From Treponema sp. JC4 (GTDB taxonomy: Bacteria > Spirochaetota > Spirochaetia > Treponematales > Treponemataceae): a stretch of 64,000 nt of DNA. Location: NCBI RefSeq assembly GCF_000260795.1, contig NZ_AJGU01000002.1, positions 62,001 to 126,000 on the forward strand, given 5' to 3'. Numbering within the stretch: position 1 is the stretch's first letter; each line of letters begins with the position of its first letter. The translations under genes and the position numbers were made by a program. Below, piece after piece: positions 8,310 to 18,717 of the stretch. The notes beneath the pieces are model-generated. The model saw nothing but the letters and a program-made list of their open reading frames with translations, was not told the origin of the DNA and searched no databases.

Positions 8310-10955
8310 TTAAAGTCCAATATCACTTAAAAGTGAATCAAGTTCATCAAGTTCTGATGTATCAAAACCTTCCGGCGGAGCATCATGCTGAACAACAATC
8401 TTAGGCTGATCCGGCTCTGCTGCAGGAGCATTATCTGTCCCAACATCAATCTGCTGGTCAGAAACATCTTCCGGTAATTTTGCTGTCTGCTTTTCTGCAA
8501 CCTGAGCATCAAGTTTTTTCTGCTTTGCTTCAAACTGAGCTTCAGACATTTCGCGCGAATTATCAATCTGGAAGAAAGAAGGAGCTTCGTCAGACGATGC
8601 CTCAGCAACCACTTCAGCAGGAGCACTTTCTGCTGTAACAGCTTCTCCACTTCCCTCTGCAGCCTGACTTTCCCCAGCTTCTGCCACTTCTGAAGCAGCA
8701 GCCTCAGTCTGAGAAGCTACTTCAGCTTCCTGACTAGCCTTTTCTGCCTCAGCCTTAGCAGCTGCTTCTTCATCAACATATTTTGCTGCTGTTTCGTACT
8801 TCAAAATCAAAATGCTGACGTCATCTTCCATTTCCTTCTGCATGAACTTTGTAAGAGCATCAAAAGTAAACTGGGTCATTCGCTGAGCAGGATAAGTTGA
8901 GTTATCAATAAGCATGCGCTGAACACGCTCACGACCGAACTGCTCACCGCGAAGTGAGTGAGACTGCAAAAGACCGTCTGTACAGGCAAGAAGAATATCA
9001 CCGCGGTTAAGCTTTGTAGATTTAACCGAAATATATGGAGAAATATCTTTTACGAATCCCAGAACGTGACCGGAACCCTGAATTTCAATAACGTTATTAT
9101 AAACCTGAGTATAAGAGAAGAGAGCCGGAATACCACAGTTGATGTAGTACATTGTGTCAGTTTCAAAATCAACAATCATAAAGAGACCGGCAAAAATTGT
9201 ACCCTTACGAAGACTGTTACGAACGAACTCATTGAGCTTAACAACCAGCTGCTTAAAGTTGTGGGTTTCTGCAAGGTAAGAACGGATGATGGACTTAAGG
9301 ATGACCATGTTCATAGAAGCCGCAATACCCTTACCACTCAAGTCACCTACTACAAAGAGGTAACGCTTGTCTGTCAAACGGATTACATCAATAAACTCAC
9401 CACCAATGTTGTGAGCAGGAACCATCAGGTAACCAAGGTCAAGTTTAGGGTTCTTTACGCTATCAATATTTTCCTGAATGGAAGTAATAATCTGAGAAGA
9501 CATGCGGATTTCGCGGTTTACGACCGTCATGATATCCTTATTCGCAATGTTACGCATGTAGTAACCAAATACGAAGAAATATGAATAGAGGCGGCTGAAA
9601 ATCAGAGAGTCGCGGGCAGTAAAGTGGTCACCACCCACCTTTTTACCAAGACAGATAAGACCAAAAATTGTATGACCTTCTGCAAGAATAATAAAGGCAT
9701 CTGATTTTGTGTAGGCAAACAAATCATAAATATCTTTTTTCAAATCAGAAAGGAAGTGGTTATCTTCAACTTCCTCATAAGAAACAACCGTTTTGTTAAT
9801 GTTCAAAAGGTTTTCAAGAACCGGTGTATTCGAAAGCTGAATTGTATTGCGGACATTTGCAGTAGTATAGGCAATACCAAGCGAGTTCATTGTGTCGGAA
9901 ATATAAACGGTCATTGAAGTATTTTCTACGTTCTTTTTTATTCCGTTGAATACCTTTGCCGCAATAAGGTCCATTTCAGTTTCTGAATAGTCAATTCCGG
10001 CAAGGTCACTTTCCAGAGAGTTTTCGTAGTCAGAAGTATAAATATGTCCCAGAGAAGACATCTTGTTACTGATTCTGAAAGACATAAGGATTGCAAAAAC
10101 AGAAACAAGAAGGAAAGGAATTAAGAATGTAAGTTCACCGTAAGAGCGGTGTGGACGGATGAAAATAAAGAGGACACCAACAACAGCGGCAGGCAAAATA
10201 TATGTAAGAAGAATCTTAAAGAAACCGATTACAATACCGCGGGTAGAAGGAACGTTCTTTTTGTTGAGGGCACTTGAAAGTACGACAAAGAGCATAAGCG
10301 GCGGGAAGCCGAACAAAAGAGTAATCTTAAGATAGCGGGCAGCAAGGAACTGAATTGCAAGATATGCAGCCCACATAAGGATAAGACCTTCACCAATTAC
10401 AGAACAGCGGTATTTATGAAGCTGGTTAGTTCCGTCCTCTTCAGCAACCAGAAGACCAAGATAGCAGAAAACCGGGAAAATAACCTTAGAAATTGCAAAC
10501 TGAAGGTTCCACCAGGTTAAAGGGAAGAAATCAGAAGCCGGGCGAGAAAAAAGATAAGGTGAAGTAACACGAATACCATCTTCCAGACGAACAACAATGT
10601 CTGTAAGCTTGAAAAAGCTTATATATGCAATAAAAACATAAAAAAAGTAACGGACGATTTTTGCATAGGCAGGCTCTTTACGTTTTGTAAGGGCAAGCAG
10701 ACTTGAGCTAAGCATGATAATACTGATGTTATCAAGAGTATAAAGAAGACGCATGAGCTGGTCTGTAAACTTTGCAAGCCAGAAATCCTTAAGGATAAGA
10801 ATAATGGTAAAGAGAATTGCTTCTACAGTACAAAGCAAAAGGGAAACAGAAATACCCGATGCATCATAAGATTCATCACGGATACGTTTATCAACAATAT
10901 TTGCAATAAAGAAAAGCTGAATACACAAGAAAACATTAAGTAGAATATAAACCAT
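8310..10955 (-). CDS. Membrane-bound SpoIIE/RsbU-type PP2C phosphatase with GAF-like middle and Ala/Glu-rich tail
   Basis: 881 residues. The first ~300 hold about seven membrane helices. A GAF-like sensor region follows (about 310-470), then a SpoIIE PP2C phosphatase (about 480-730) with VPAHNIGGEFIDV, the metal-binding VVGDLSGKGIAASM, ACTDGLLQS and the final DDVSILIL. The last ~150 residues are an Ala/Glu/Ser-rich low-complexity tail ending in a DTSELDELDSLLSDIGL helix, possibly a protein-interaction segment. It probably senses a membrane or internal signal and dephosphorylates the STAS protein encoded next. Its ATG is one base past the stop of the upstream phosphatase, so the two are probably translationally coupled. 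Confidence 0.88.
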   Translation of the reverse strand: MVYILLNVFLCIQLFFIANIVDKRIRDESYDASGISVSLLLCTVEAILFTIILILKDFWLAKFTDQLMRLLYTLDNISIIMLSSSLLALTKRKEPAYAKIVRYFFYVFIAYISFFKLTDIVVRLEDGIRVTSPYLFSRPASDFFPLTWWNLQFAISKVIFPVFCYLGLLVAEEDGTNQLHKYRCSVIGEGLILMWAAYLAIQFLAARYLKITLLFGFPPLMLFVVLSSALNKKNVPSTRGIVIGFFKILLTYILPAAVVGVLFIFIRPHRSYGELTFLIPFLLVSVFAILMSFRISNKMSSLGHIYTSDYENSLESDLAGIDYSETEMDLIAAKVFNGIKKNVENTSMTVYISDTMNSLGIAYTTANVRNTIQLSNTPVLENLLNINKTVVSYEEVEDNHFLSDLKKDIYDLFAYTKSDAFIILAEGHTIFGLICLGKKVGGDHFTARDSLIFSRLYSYFFVFGYYMRNIANKDIMTVVNREIRMSSQIITSIQENIDSVKNPKLDLGYLMVPAHNIGGEFIDVIRLTDKRYLFVVGDLSGKGIAASMNMVILKSIIRSYLAETHNFKQLVVKLNEFVRNSLRKGTIFAGLFMIVDFETDTMYYINCGIPALFSYTQVYNNVIEIQGSGHVLGFVKDISPYISVKSTKLNRGDILLACTDGLLQSHSLRGEQFGRERVQRMLIDNSTYPAQRMTQFTFDALTKFMQKEMEDDVSILILKYETAAKYVDEEAAAKAEAEKASQEAEVASQTEAAASEVAEAGESQAAEGSGEAVTAESAPAEVVAEASSDEAPSFFQIDNSREMSEAQFEAKQKKLDAQVAEKQTAKLPEDVSDQQIDVGTDNAPAAEPDQPKIVVQHDAPPEGFDTSELDELDSLLSDIGL

Positions 10956-10956
10956 A

Positions 10957-12351
10957 CTAATAACCTACCTTAGCAATCATCATTGTAACGTCATCGTGAA
11001 GTTTTTTATCACCGTTATATTTCATAATCAAATCTACGATATCATCAACCATCTTCTGAGGCTCTTTTGCGGCACCCATCTGAAGAGTCTTCTTATAGAT
11101 ATCTGTATCACCAAGTTCTACGCCGTTTTCATCCATAACTTCCGAAACACCGTCGGTAGCCATAAGAATTACATCACCGCGGAAGAGGCGTTTTTCCGCA
11201 ACGCTGACATCACCCATATCAAGAATTCCGACAAGCGAAGCATTTGAAGTAAGAGGCTTGATTCGGTAACCGTTAGGAGATGGAGAAAGAATAATAGGGT
11301 CAGACATAGAAGCGTTGATATAGCGGATTGTCATGCGGTCTGTATCAACAATTCCCAGGAACAATACAGTATATTTATCCTGAAGATGCATTCCCTTAAT
11401 AGCCTTATCAACCGAATGAATTACGCTGACAAGGTCGTTTTTATCCTCAATAATCTGAACTGTGTTCATTACCAGACCCATGATAAGGGCAGCAGGAAGA
11501 CCTTTTCCGGAAACGTCTCCCAGCATCAGAAGAGTTCGGCTCTTATCAATAGGAAGAATTGAATAATAGTCACCTGAAACGTTTACAAGAGGGCGGTAAT
11601 AAGTAGCAATCTTTAATTTTGGAATGCTCGGAATACGCTGAGGCAGGAAGGACTGCTGGGTAATTGCCAGCTGTTCCCATTCCTTTGTTGTATCAGAAAT
11701 TTCTGACAGAGTACCAATTGTGCGGGTTCGGGAAATAAAACGCTTATATTCCTCGTAAAGGCGGTCATAAACATCTGTATCGAAAAGACGGGTATATTTA
11801 CAGAATACAAAAACGTGATTTTTCTGATAGCAGAGGAAGAAACCGCGGGCATGAGAGCTTTTTGAAATAACACCAATGTTTTTATCAAAGAAATAAAAAC
11901 CATCTTCCCAGGTAGCAGGATAGTTCAAGTCAATTGTTCTATGAACAGATTCTGAAGTTGAAATACGGCTAGGGCTGTTGTAAAGAACGTAATTTTTTTC
12001 TCGGTCAATTACGATTACAGAACAGTCGCCTTTTTTTTCAAGAACGTCAGAAACAGTATTTACAAAGTCATCGCGGGAATAACTGAAACGAAGGCGGTCA
12101 ATAAACTCGTTTAAGAGTCTGGTTTCTCCGCTTTCAATTGTGTGCTTCTGGGCAAAATTTAAAAGATACTTAAGAGCCTTATTTGCACAGAAAATTACCG
12201 CAAGAAAAAGAATGGCAGTAATAATAAAAATATAGATATTTGCATTATTAGAAAGTGTAAGCGGCGTTAACAGAACTGAAAGAATGATAAAAATAAGAGC
12301 CGAAAGTGAATAAACGGCCGATAATATGATTTTTTTACTGGTTCGATACAT
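10957..12351 (-). CDS. Membrane SpoIIE/RsbU-type PP2C phosphatase
   Basis: 464 residues. Two N-terminal membrane helices (about 8-30 and 38-58) precede a region that may be GAF-like, then a C-terminal PP2C domain. Its motifs are NVSGDYYSI, LGDVSGKGLPAAL, MATDGVSEVMDENG and DDVTMMIAKVGY at the very end. It is the first gene of the SpoIIE-SpoIIE-STAS unit, with a GAGGG ribosome site before the ATG. Having two phosphatases suggests two different inputs converge on one antagonist; that is inferred from order alone. Confidence 0.88.
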   Translation of the reverse strand: MYRTSKKIILSAVYSLSALIFIILSVLLTPLTLSNNANIYIFIITAILFLAVIFCANKALKYLLNFAQKHTIESGETRLLNEFIDRLRFSYSRDDFVNTVSDVLEKKGDCSVIVIDREKNYVLYNSPSRISTSESVHRTIDLNYPATWEDGFYFFDKNIGVISKSSHARGFFLCYQKNHVFVFCKYTRLFDTDVYDRLYEEYKRFISRTRTIGTLSEISDTTKEWEQLAITQQSFLPQRIPSIPKLKIATYYRPLVNVSGDYYSILPIDKSRTLLMLGDVSGKGLPAALIMGLVMNTVQIIEDKNDLVSVIHSVDKAIKGMHLQDKYTVLFLGIVDTDRMTIRYINASMSDPIILSPSPNGYRIKPLTSNASLVGILDMGDVSVAEKRLFRGDVILMATDGVSEVMDENGVELGDTDIYKKTLQMGAAKEPQKMVDDIVDLIMKYNGDKKLHDDVTMMIAKVGY

Positions 12352-12448
12352 AAATGCCCTCTAGCATAGTTTAAACTATTTTATCACATTATCGGCGTTT
12401 TTGGAGAAAAATTTAATGTTATAAACGCTGGAAAAATCAATCCATCTT

Positions 12449-12525
12449 CACATTTTTGCTTTGCAAAAATGTGTTAGTGCGGTTAACTTCATCTGGAAGT
12501 TGGTGACTTTCCTTTTTAACCGCAC
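12449..12525. repeat. Three hairpins downstream of dnaJ
   Basis: Hairpin 1 (12449-12473) has perfect 11-bp arms CACATTTTTGC with a TTT loop. Hairpin 2 has outer arms GTGCGGTTAA (12477-12486) and TTAACCGCAC (12516-12525). These enclose a third stem, AACTTC/GAAGTT (12485-12501). Together they could terminate the dnaJ transcript, and they resemble the short-loop palindromes seen in other gaps. Confidence 0.6.
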
Positions 12526-12528
12526 GCA

Positions 12529-13668
12529 TTATTCTAAGGAGGAAAGTTTCATCAGCTGAGGTTCTTTTGGAGGATTTTCAAGCGCAAGATACTGAGCAAG
12601 CAAATCCTTCTGTTTTGCAGAAAGCTTTGTTGGAATCTGCACCATAATCTTTACGTACAAGTCTCCCTTACGGCCTGTAGAACCTGCCGGTACACCTTCG
12701 CCCTTAATGCGCAAGAGTTTTCCATTTGCAGTGCCGTCCGGAACCTTAATCGTAATCTTCTTACCGTCAAGGCCTGTAATTGTAATTTCGCAGCCGAGTG
12801 CGGCCTGAACCATTGTTACAGGAACAGCGCAGTACAAATCCTGACCGTCGCGTTCAAAGAGTGGATGCTGTTCTACGTGCAATACAACTACTAAGTCGCC
12901 TGCAGGGCCGCCGTTTTCGCCAACGTCACCCATTCCGCGGATTACAATGCGCTTTCCGTTATCAACTCCGGCAGGAATCTTAAGAGACATTTCCTTGCTC
13001 TTTTCCTGAATACCTGTTCCGCGGCATTTTGGACAAGGCTTATCGATTGTTGTACCCTTTCCGCGGCAGGTAGGACATGGCTGCTGAATTGTAAAGAAGC
13101 CGTTACCCTGGCGAACCTGACCCATACCGCCACAGGTAGGACAAGTTTTTCTGCTTGAACCGGCTGCACCGCCAGTTCCATGACAAGCATCGCAGGCTTC
13201 GTTGTGCTTAAAGTGAATTGTAGCGCTTGTTCCGTAAACAGCGTCTTTAAATAGAATGTTCAGATCGTAGCGAAGGCTTGAACCGGCAGCAGGTCCCTGT
13301 GAACGTGATGAACGTCCACCGCCAAAACCACCTCCAAAGATACTGTCAAAAATATCTCCAAAGCCGCCGCCAGCTCCGCCGAACAAGTCGCTGAAATCGT
13401 GGAAGGCGTGAGAATATCCGCCACCACCGCCCTGACCCATTCCGTCAAGGCCGGCAAAACCGTACTGATCATAGATTGGACGCTTCTTTTCATCAGAAAG
13501 AACTTCGTAAGCTTCTGTTGCCTCGCGGAATTTTTCTTCCGCAGCCTTATCGCCCGGATTTCTGTCCGGATGATATTTTACGGCCAGCTTGCGGTATGCC
13601 TTTTTGATGTCATCCTGAGTTGCGGATTTTTCTACGCCTAATACTTCATAATAATCACGTTTTGCCAT
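12529..13668 (-). CDS. dnaJ: Chaperone DnaJ
   Basis: 379 residues, a full class I (type A) J protein. It has a J domain with HPD at 33-35 and a Gly/Phe-rich linker (about 75-125). Four CxxCxGxG zinc repeats follow ([32 protein letters not shown]), then the C-terminal substrate-binding domain. It stimulates DnaK ATPase and delivers unfolded clients. It is the last gene of grpE-dnaK-dnaJ, 21 bases after dnaK. Confidence 0.98.
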   Translation of the reverse strand: MAKRDYYEVLGVEKSATQDDIKKAYRKLAVKYHPDRNPGDKAAEEKFREATEAYEVLSDEKKRPIYDQYGFAGLDGMGQGGGGGYSHAFHDFSDLFGGAGGGFGDIFDSIFGGGFGGGRSSRSQGPAAGSSLRYDLNILFKDAVYGTSATIHFKHNEACDACHGTGGAAGSSRKTCPTCGGMGQVRQGNGFFTIQQPCPTCRGKGTTIDKPCPKCRGTGIQEKSKEMSLKIPAGVDNGKRIVIRGMGDVGENGGPAGDLVVVLHVEQHPLFERDGQDLYCAVPVTMVQAALGCEITITGLDGKKITIKVPDGTANGKLLRIKGEGVPAGSTGRKGDLYVKIMVQIPTKLSAKQKDLLAQYLALENPPKEPQLMKLSSLE

Positions 13669-13689
13669 TTTTATTTCCTAAGTGCCTTA

Positions 13690-15654
13690 TTAATTATCCT
13701 TAACCTCGTATTCCACGTCATCAGCGTTGCCTTTGTTGAAGCCACTTGACGATGAAGAAGCACCAGCGTCGCCTGCATTTGCATCAGCTCCTGCATCAGG
13801 ACCTGGCTGAGCTCCGGCTGCACCTGCGGCACCGGCAGCGCCCTGCTGTTTGTAAAGTTCTTCGGCAATCTTGTAAGAAGCCTGTTTCAAAGCTTCAGTC
13901 TTAGCCTTGATATCTTCTACATTGTCGCTCTGCAAAGCCTGGCGGAGAGCTGCGATTGCGTCATCAATCTTCTGTTTTTCAGCTCCGTCAACCTTGTCTC
14001 CAAGATCTTTTACAGATTTTTCTGTAGCGTAAATCAAGCTGTCTGCTTCGTTTTTAGCATCAACGCTTTCGCGGCGAGCCTTATCTGCAGCTGCATTTGC
14101 TTCTGCATCTTTTACCATCTTGTTGATTTCGTCTTCGCTCAAACCTGAAGAAGAAGTAATCTGGATGTGCTGTTCTTTTCCTGTTCCCAAATCCTTAGCA
14201 GATACGTGAACAATACCGTTAGCATCAATATCGAATGTAACTTCAATCTGTGGAACACCACGTGGAGCTGCTGGAATACCTACCAGGTCAAAGCGTCCGA
14301 GTGTACGGTTCTGGTCAGCCATTTCGCGTTCACCCTGGAGTACGTGGATAGATACTGCAGTCTGTCCGTCAGCAGCTGTAGAGAATACCTGGCTCTTCTT
14401 TGTAGGAATTGTAGTGTTACGTGGAATAAGTTTTGTCATAACTCCACCCATTGTTTCAATACCAAGAGAAAGAGGAGTTACATCAAGAAGAAGAACGTCT
14501 TTTACGTCTCCACCAAGTACACCACCCTGAATAGCTGCACCAACTGCAACAGCTTCATCTGGGTTTACACCTTTAGAACCTTCTTTTCCGAAAATTGATT
14601 TTACAATTTCCTGAACTTTAGGCATACGAGAAGAACCACCTACAAGCAAAACCTCATCAATTTTGTCTGCTGTAATACCTGCATCAGCCATAGCTTTGCG
14701 GCAAGGTTCCTTAGTTCTTTCGAACAAGTCTTCTGTCATCTGTTCAAACTGAGCGCGGCTCAAAGACTTCTGCAAGTGTTTTGGACCTGTTGCATCAGCA
14801 GTGATGAACGGAAGGTTGATATCTGTAGTTGTCTGGTTAGACAAGCTGATTTTTGCATTTTCAGCAGCTTCGCGGAGACGCTGCATAGCCATAGGATCTT
14901 TAGAAAGGTCAATTCCTGTATCCTTCTTGAATTCATCAACAAGCCAGTTGATGATAGCGCGGTCCCAGTCATCACCACCAAGGTGTGTATCACCGTTAGT
15001 AGATTTTACTTCAAATACACCGTCACCAAGTTCAAGAATAGAAATATCGAATGTACCACCACCAAGGTCGTAAACGGCGATTGTCTTTTCTTTGTCAGAA
15101 TCCTGTTTGAAACCGAAAGCCAAAGAAGCAGCAGTAGGTTCGTTGATGATACGTTTTACATCAAGACCAGCGATTTTACCTGCATCCTTTGTAGCCTGAC
15201 GCTGAGCATCGTTGAAGTAAGCAGGAACTGTAATAACAGCTTCTGTAACTTCTGTTCCAAGGTAGTCTTCTGCAGTTTTCTTCATCTTCTGCAAAATGAA
15301 AGCAGAAATTTCCTGAGGTGAATATCTTTTCTTAGCTCCGTTTTCATCAACTTCAACACGGCAGTCTGCACCGTTATCAACAACTGTGTAAGGGAGTTTT
15401 GTAGCTTCGCCCTGAAGTTCAGCAAAGCGGTGACCAATAAGACGTTTTACAGAATAAACAGTGTTCTTTGGGTTTGTAACCATCTGGTTCTTTGCAGGAA
15501 GACCTACAATGCGTTCACCCTTAGAAGTAAAACCTACGATAGATGGAGTTGTACGTCCACCTTCTGAGTTCTGAATTACAACTGGTTCACCGTTTTCCAT
15601 TACGGCAACACAAGAGTTTGTTGTTCCTAAATCGATTCCGATAATCTTTCCCAT
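13690..15654 (-). CDS. dnaK: Chaperone DnaK (Hsp70)
   Basis: 654 residues. The nucleotide-binding domain starts [14 protein letters not shown] and carries [10 protein letters not shown] and GGSSRMP. The substrate-binding domain begins near [14 protein letters not shown]. The C-terminus is a Gly/Ala-rich repeat stretch ending [10 protein letters not shown], a typical DnaK tail. It is the central ATP-dependent foldase. A ribosome site AGAGGT lies before the ATG. No CIRCE operator was seen upstream of this gene or of grpE. Confidence 0.99.
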   Translation of the reverse strand: MGKIIGIDLGTTNSCVAVMENGEPVVIQNSEGGRTTPSIVGFTSKGERIVGLPAKNQMVTNPKNTVYSVKRLIGHRFAELQGEATKLPYTVVDNGADCRVEVDENGAKKRYSPQEISAFILQKMKKTAEDYLGTEVTEAVITVPAYFNDAQRQATKDAGKIAGLDVKRIINEPTAASLAFGFKQDSDKEKTIAVYDLGGGTFDISILELGDGVFEVKSTNGDTHLGGDDWDRAIINWLVDEFKKDTGIDLSKDPMAMQRLREAAENAKISLSNQTTTDINLPFITADATGPKHLQKSLSRAQFEQMTEDLFERTKEPCRKAMADAGITADKIDEVLLVGGSSRMPKVQEIVKSIFGKEGSKGVNPDEAVAVGAAIQGGVLGGDVKDVLLLDVTPLSLGIETMGGVMTKLIPRNTTIPTKKSQVFSTAADGQTAVSIHVLQGEREMADQNRTLGRFDLVGIPAAPRGVPQIEVTFDIDANGIVHVSAKDLGTGKEQHIQITSSSGLSEDEINKMVKDAEANAAADKARRESVDAKNEADSLIYATEKSVKDLGDKVDGAEKQKIDDAIAALRQALQSDNVEDIKAKTEALKQASYKIAEELYKQQGAAGAAGAAGAQPGPDAGADANAGDAGASSSSSGFNKGNADDVEYEVKDN

Positions 15655-15689
15655 TTTTATTACCTCTTAATTATATACTTTAATATGCT

Positions 15690-15785
15690 CAGGGTGGGGA
15701 AAGCCTTCCCCTCGCTTCAAACGTCGCAGCAAAGCTGCTTAAGTTTTACGCTACCCCTTCTAGCGGGAGCCCCCGCAACGCCCCG
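15690..15785. repeat. GC-rich palindrome cluster between grpE and dnaK
   Basis: This 130-base gap contains consecutive short-loop palindromes: GGGGAA...TTCCCC (15696-15711), GCAGC-AAA-GCTGC (15726-15738) and GCGGG...CCCGC near 15742-15757. It is much richer in GC than the genes on either side. It could slow or partly terminate transcription between grpE and dnaK. No gene is seen. Confidence 0.55.
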
Positions 15786-16394
15786 TTATGCCTTTGGTAC
15801 CTTAACCATTACCTTAGCATGGCGGATAATTTTTTCCTTTAATTTATATCCCTTCAGATAAACCTGCATCAAAGTTTCCTTCTTTGCCTTTTCATCTTCA
15901 GTTCTGCCAATAGCCTCGTGCTCGTCAGGATTGAACTCATCGCCTTCCTTACCAAAGCTTACAAGACCATATTTATCTTCAAGCATCTTAACAAGACCCT
16001 TGTTAATCATCTTAATGCCGTCTACAACAGATTTAACATCTTTTGCAGTTGCACCAGCTTCAAGAGTGCGGTCAAAGTTATCAAGAGAATCCAGCAGGTC
16101 GCCAAGAAGATTAGCGTTTGCATAGTCAAATGTTTCCTGCTTTTCTTTCATCATGCGCTTGCGGTAGTTATCAAAGTCGGCCGCACGGCGCAAAAGCTGG
16201 TCTTTAAGGTCAGCATTTTCTTTTTCAAGCTGCGCAATTTTTTCTTCAGGAGTAAGTTCCTTTTCTTCTTTCTGAGCAGCGTCAGCAGAAGCATTTTCAG
16301 CTTCGCCTTCAGCAGTTTTTGCCTCAGTATTTTCTGTCTGAGCTTCTGCTTCTTTTTTCTGTTCAGTTTCTTCGTTCTGGTTTTCTTCAGCCAT
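15786..16394 (-). CDS. grpE: Nucleotide exchange factor GrpE
   Basis: 202 residues. A Glu/Ala-rich N-terminus leads into a long coiled coil, then the family signature FDNYRKRMMKEKQ and the C-terminal beta domain with NPDEHEAIG and YKLKEKIIRHAKVMV. It exchanges ADP for ATP on DnaK. It is the first gene of the heat-shock cluster. An AGGA ribosome site lies about 10 bases before the ATG. A -35-like TTGACG lies upstream near 16452, but the matching -10 is weak. Confidence 0.96.
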   Translation of the reverse strand: MAEENQNEETEQKKEAEAQTENTEAKTAEGEAENASADAAQKEEKELTPEEKIAQLEKENADLKDQLLRRAADFDNYRKRMMKEKQETFDYANANLLGDLLDSLDNFDRTLEAGATAKDVKSVVDGIKMINKGLVKMLEDKYGLVSFGKEGDEFNPDEHEAIGRTEDEKAKKETLMQVYLKGYKLKEKIIRHAKVMVKVPKA

Positions 16395-16532
16395 TTCTAA
16401 ACGTCCTGTATCTGTTTTATCACTTGTTAAATTACTAATTTAATAAGTTAAACGTCAATAAAATTCGTAAAAAAAATTGCAAAAAATAAGGCTTATTGAA
16501 TTTAATGTTTTCTTACTATATTATTAGCTAAT

Positions 16533-16538
16533 TATAAT
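16533..16538 (+). promoter_or_regulatory. -10 box of the cyclase operon
   Basis: TATAAT at 16533-16538 in a very AT-rich region between grpE and the cyclase, giving a leader of roughly 16 bases. The -35 is poor. No convincing ribosome site precedes the ATG at 16561. Confidence 0.4.
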
Positions 16539-16560
16539 AAAATAAAGAATTACAAAAACT

Positions 16561-18717
16561 ATGAAAAAAGAGAGTAAAAAAAAGAATTTCCCTATTGGCG
16601 TAAAGCTCGCCATTATCATTGGTTTTATTGTACTTGTTTCCCTTTCCAGCGTTACCTTCCTTAACAGTTACTTTGTTTCTCAGGATGTACGCATTACTGC
16701 AGAAGAAAATAACCTTACAATCAACACACGTTCAGCCTCAACCGTTCAGAACGAGATTTCTTCAGTACGCTCAAACGTACTTCAGCTGCTGGATTTGATT
16801 AACGTTGCAAGCAGCGGAAAAACTTCGGCACTGGCAAAACAGGCAGAGGCCTTCTTTTTTGAACGTAACCAGGATATTGCAGAAATCATTCTGCTTACAA
16901 AAAGCTCTGGCCGTAACAGCTTAATTACTCATACAAGAATTAAGAACACCCGTTTTTATACTTCTAACGAAATTGACCTTACAACTTCGGACAGCTTTAT
17001 TACACAGAACAACAAGAACATCCTTCGTTCCTGCGTGGGAGAAACAATTGCAATAAACGCATCTCCATTTTTCAATCACGAAATGATGGGACTTCTTCTT
17101 CCCTACCGCGAAAACGGACTTGAACAGAGCTGCATCATCCTTTTCAGTCTGGAAAACATTTCCGACATTCTGGGAACCGGCTCTACAAACTCAACCTTTA
17201 TGATTAACGACAGCGATGATCTTCTTTATCATTCTGAATCTGAACGTATTCTTACAGGCCAGAGCATGAAAACTCACGCGCTTGTAACTCAGATGCGAGA
17301 AAACAATCAGAACAACGAGGAAAGCCGTCAGATTATTTTTGAAAGCACAAACGAAGAAGGCAAAAAAGAAAAATTTATCGGAGCCTATCAGAAAATAGCA
17401 ATCGCAGATATCTGCGTTCTGACAACCGTTCCACTGGACACAATTCTTGAAGGCGTACGTACTACCCGCAAAAACAACCTCTATCTTATGGGAATTGTTT
17501 TCTTTATTTCGGTTGTATTCATTCTGACTTTCAGCCGCTTTGCAATCTCACGACCTCTCCGCCGTCTTACAGCCTCTGCAGAAGAAATCCAGAAGGGTAA
17601 CTTTAATACTCCCCTTATCGGCATGCTAAATACAAAACGCGCAGATGAAATTGGTGTTTTGAACCAGAGTACAAAAGATGAACAGGAGTTCCTTAATATT
17701 TTTGCCCGCTTTACAAACCAGGGAGTTGCAAAGGCAATTGCCAGAAAGGAAATAGATTTTAATCCTCACCTTAAGGACGTAAGCATCTTCTTCAGCGATA
17801 TCCGAGGCTTTACAGCAATTTCAGACGGATTTAAAAACCGCTTTGGAGAAGACAGCCCTCGCCAGATTATCGGATTTTTGAACGACTACATGGGCCGCAT
17901 GGTAAACTGCGTTACAATTTCCGGCGGTGTTATTGATAAGTTTGAAGGCGATGCCATCATGGCAGTTTGGGGAATTCTCCGCGATGATGATTTAAGCTAC
18001 GAACAGCTGCCAGATTCCGACAGTAAAAAGGCAGAACTCTGCGCAAAGCACGAAAAGCACGTAAAGGAAGATGCAGTAAACGCAATCCGCGGAACAATCG
18101 CTATGCGCTATGCCCTTATGGAATACAACAAGGCAGCAGAAGCCTTTACAAAAGAACACGAAAACGAAGAAAAAGCTCCTTACAAGCCTCACATCAGAAT
18201 TGGCTGCGGTATCAATACTGGTCGTGCAACCTGCGGTATGATGGGAAGTGAAGCTAACAATGGAAAAATGGAATATACCGCCATTGGAGACAGCGTAAAC
18301 TTTGCAAGCCGAACTGAAAGTTCAAACAAGCCTTGTGGAACAGACATTCTTATTACCCAGGACACCTACGACCTTCTTAAAAAAGAATATATCCGCTGCG
18401 AAGAAAACAATTTCCAGCTTCCATCAGAAACAGAAAAATACGAAATCGTTGTAGAAATGATTCCTGTAGAATTTGAAGTAAAAGGAAAAGGCGCCCAGCA
18501 TTTTTACGGCGTTGTAAACATGCCGCGCTTTGACATAGAAGCATTTTTTAAATCAGCAGATGAAAGTTTTTCCCTTGATTCAGACTGCGCCCGCTGCGTA
18601 GGTCCGACAGGTCCAAAAACCTTGAACGAAGTCCGCAATCTGCTTGGCATCCCTATTCCAGAATTTGAAACGGTTAACTTAAATGAAGAAGAAAACAAAA
18701 TTCAAGTTAAAAAATGA
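16561..18717 (+). CDS. Membrane adenylate/guanylate cyclase (class III) with extracytoplasmic sensor
   Basis: 718 residues. A membrane helix at about 13-36 and another at about 305-328 bracket a periplasmic CACHE-like sensor. A HAMP segment follows (RPLRRLTASAEEIQKG). The class III catalytic domain has both metal-binding Asp residues (Asp413 in FSDIRGFT and Asp464 in KFEGDAIMAVW) and the GDSVNFASR motif. The Lys in DKFEGD favours ATP over GTP, so cAMP is the likely product. It begins an operon of overlapping genes for cell-surface proteins, which suggests signal-linked envelope control. Confidence 0.9.
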   Translation: MKKESKKKNFPIGVKLAIIIGFIVLVSLSSVTFLNSYFVSQDVRITAEENNLTINTRSASTVQNEISSVRSNVLQLLDLINVASSGKTSALAKQAEAFFFERNQDIAEIILLTKSSGRNSLITHTRIKNTRFYTSNEIDLTTSDSFITQNNKNILRSCVGETIAINASPFFNHEMMGLLLPYRENGLEQSCIILFSLENISDILGTGSTNSTFMINDSDDLLYHSESERILTGQSMKTHALVTQMRENNQNNEESRQIIFESTNEEGKKEKFIGAYQKIAIADICVLTTVPLDTILEGVRTTRKNNLYLMGIVFFISVVFILTFSRFAISRPLRRLTASAEEIQKGNFNTPLIGMLNTKRADEIGVLNQSTKDEQEFLNIFARFTNQGVAKAIARKEIDFNPHLKDVSIFFSDIRGFTAISDGFKNRFGEDSPRQIIGFLNDYMGRMVNCVTISGGVIDKFEGDAIMAVWGILRDDDLSYEQLPDSDSKKAELCAKHEKHVKEDAVNAIRGTIAMRYALMEYNKAAEAFTKEHENEEKAPYKPHIRIGCGINTGRATCGMMGSEANNGKMEYTAIGDSVNFASRTESSNKPCGTDILITQDTYDLLKKEYIRCEENNFQLPSETEKYEIVVEMIPVEFEVKGKGAQHFYGVVNMPRFDIEAFFKSADESFSLDSDCARCVGPTGPKTLNEVRNLLGIPIPEFETVNLNEEENKIQVKK

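Noticed and set aside
14776-15321. 181-codon and other open frames antisense to dnaK and to the SpoIIE gene (8958-9584)
   Set aside because: They lie wholly inside conserved genes and show Cys/Ser/Asn-rich compositions typical of complement reading.
16395-16560. CIRCE/HrcA operator upstream of grpE
   Set aside because: No TTAGCACTC-N9-GAGTGCTAA-like sequence was found there or before dnaK.
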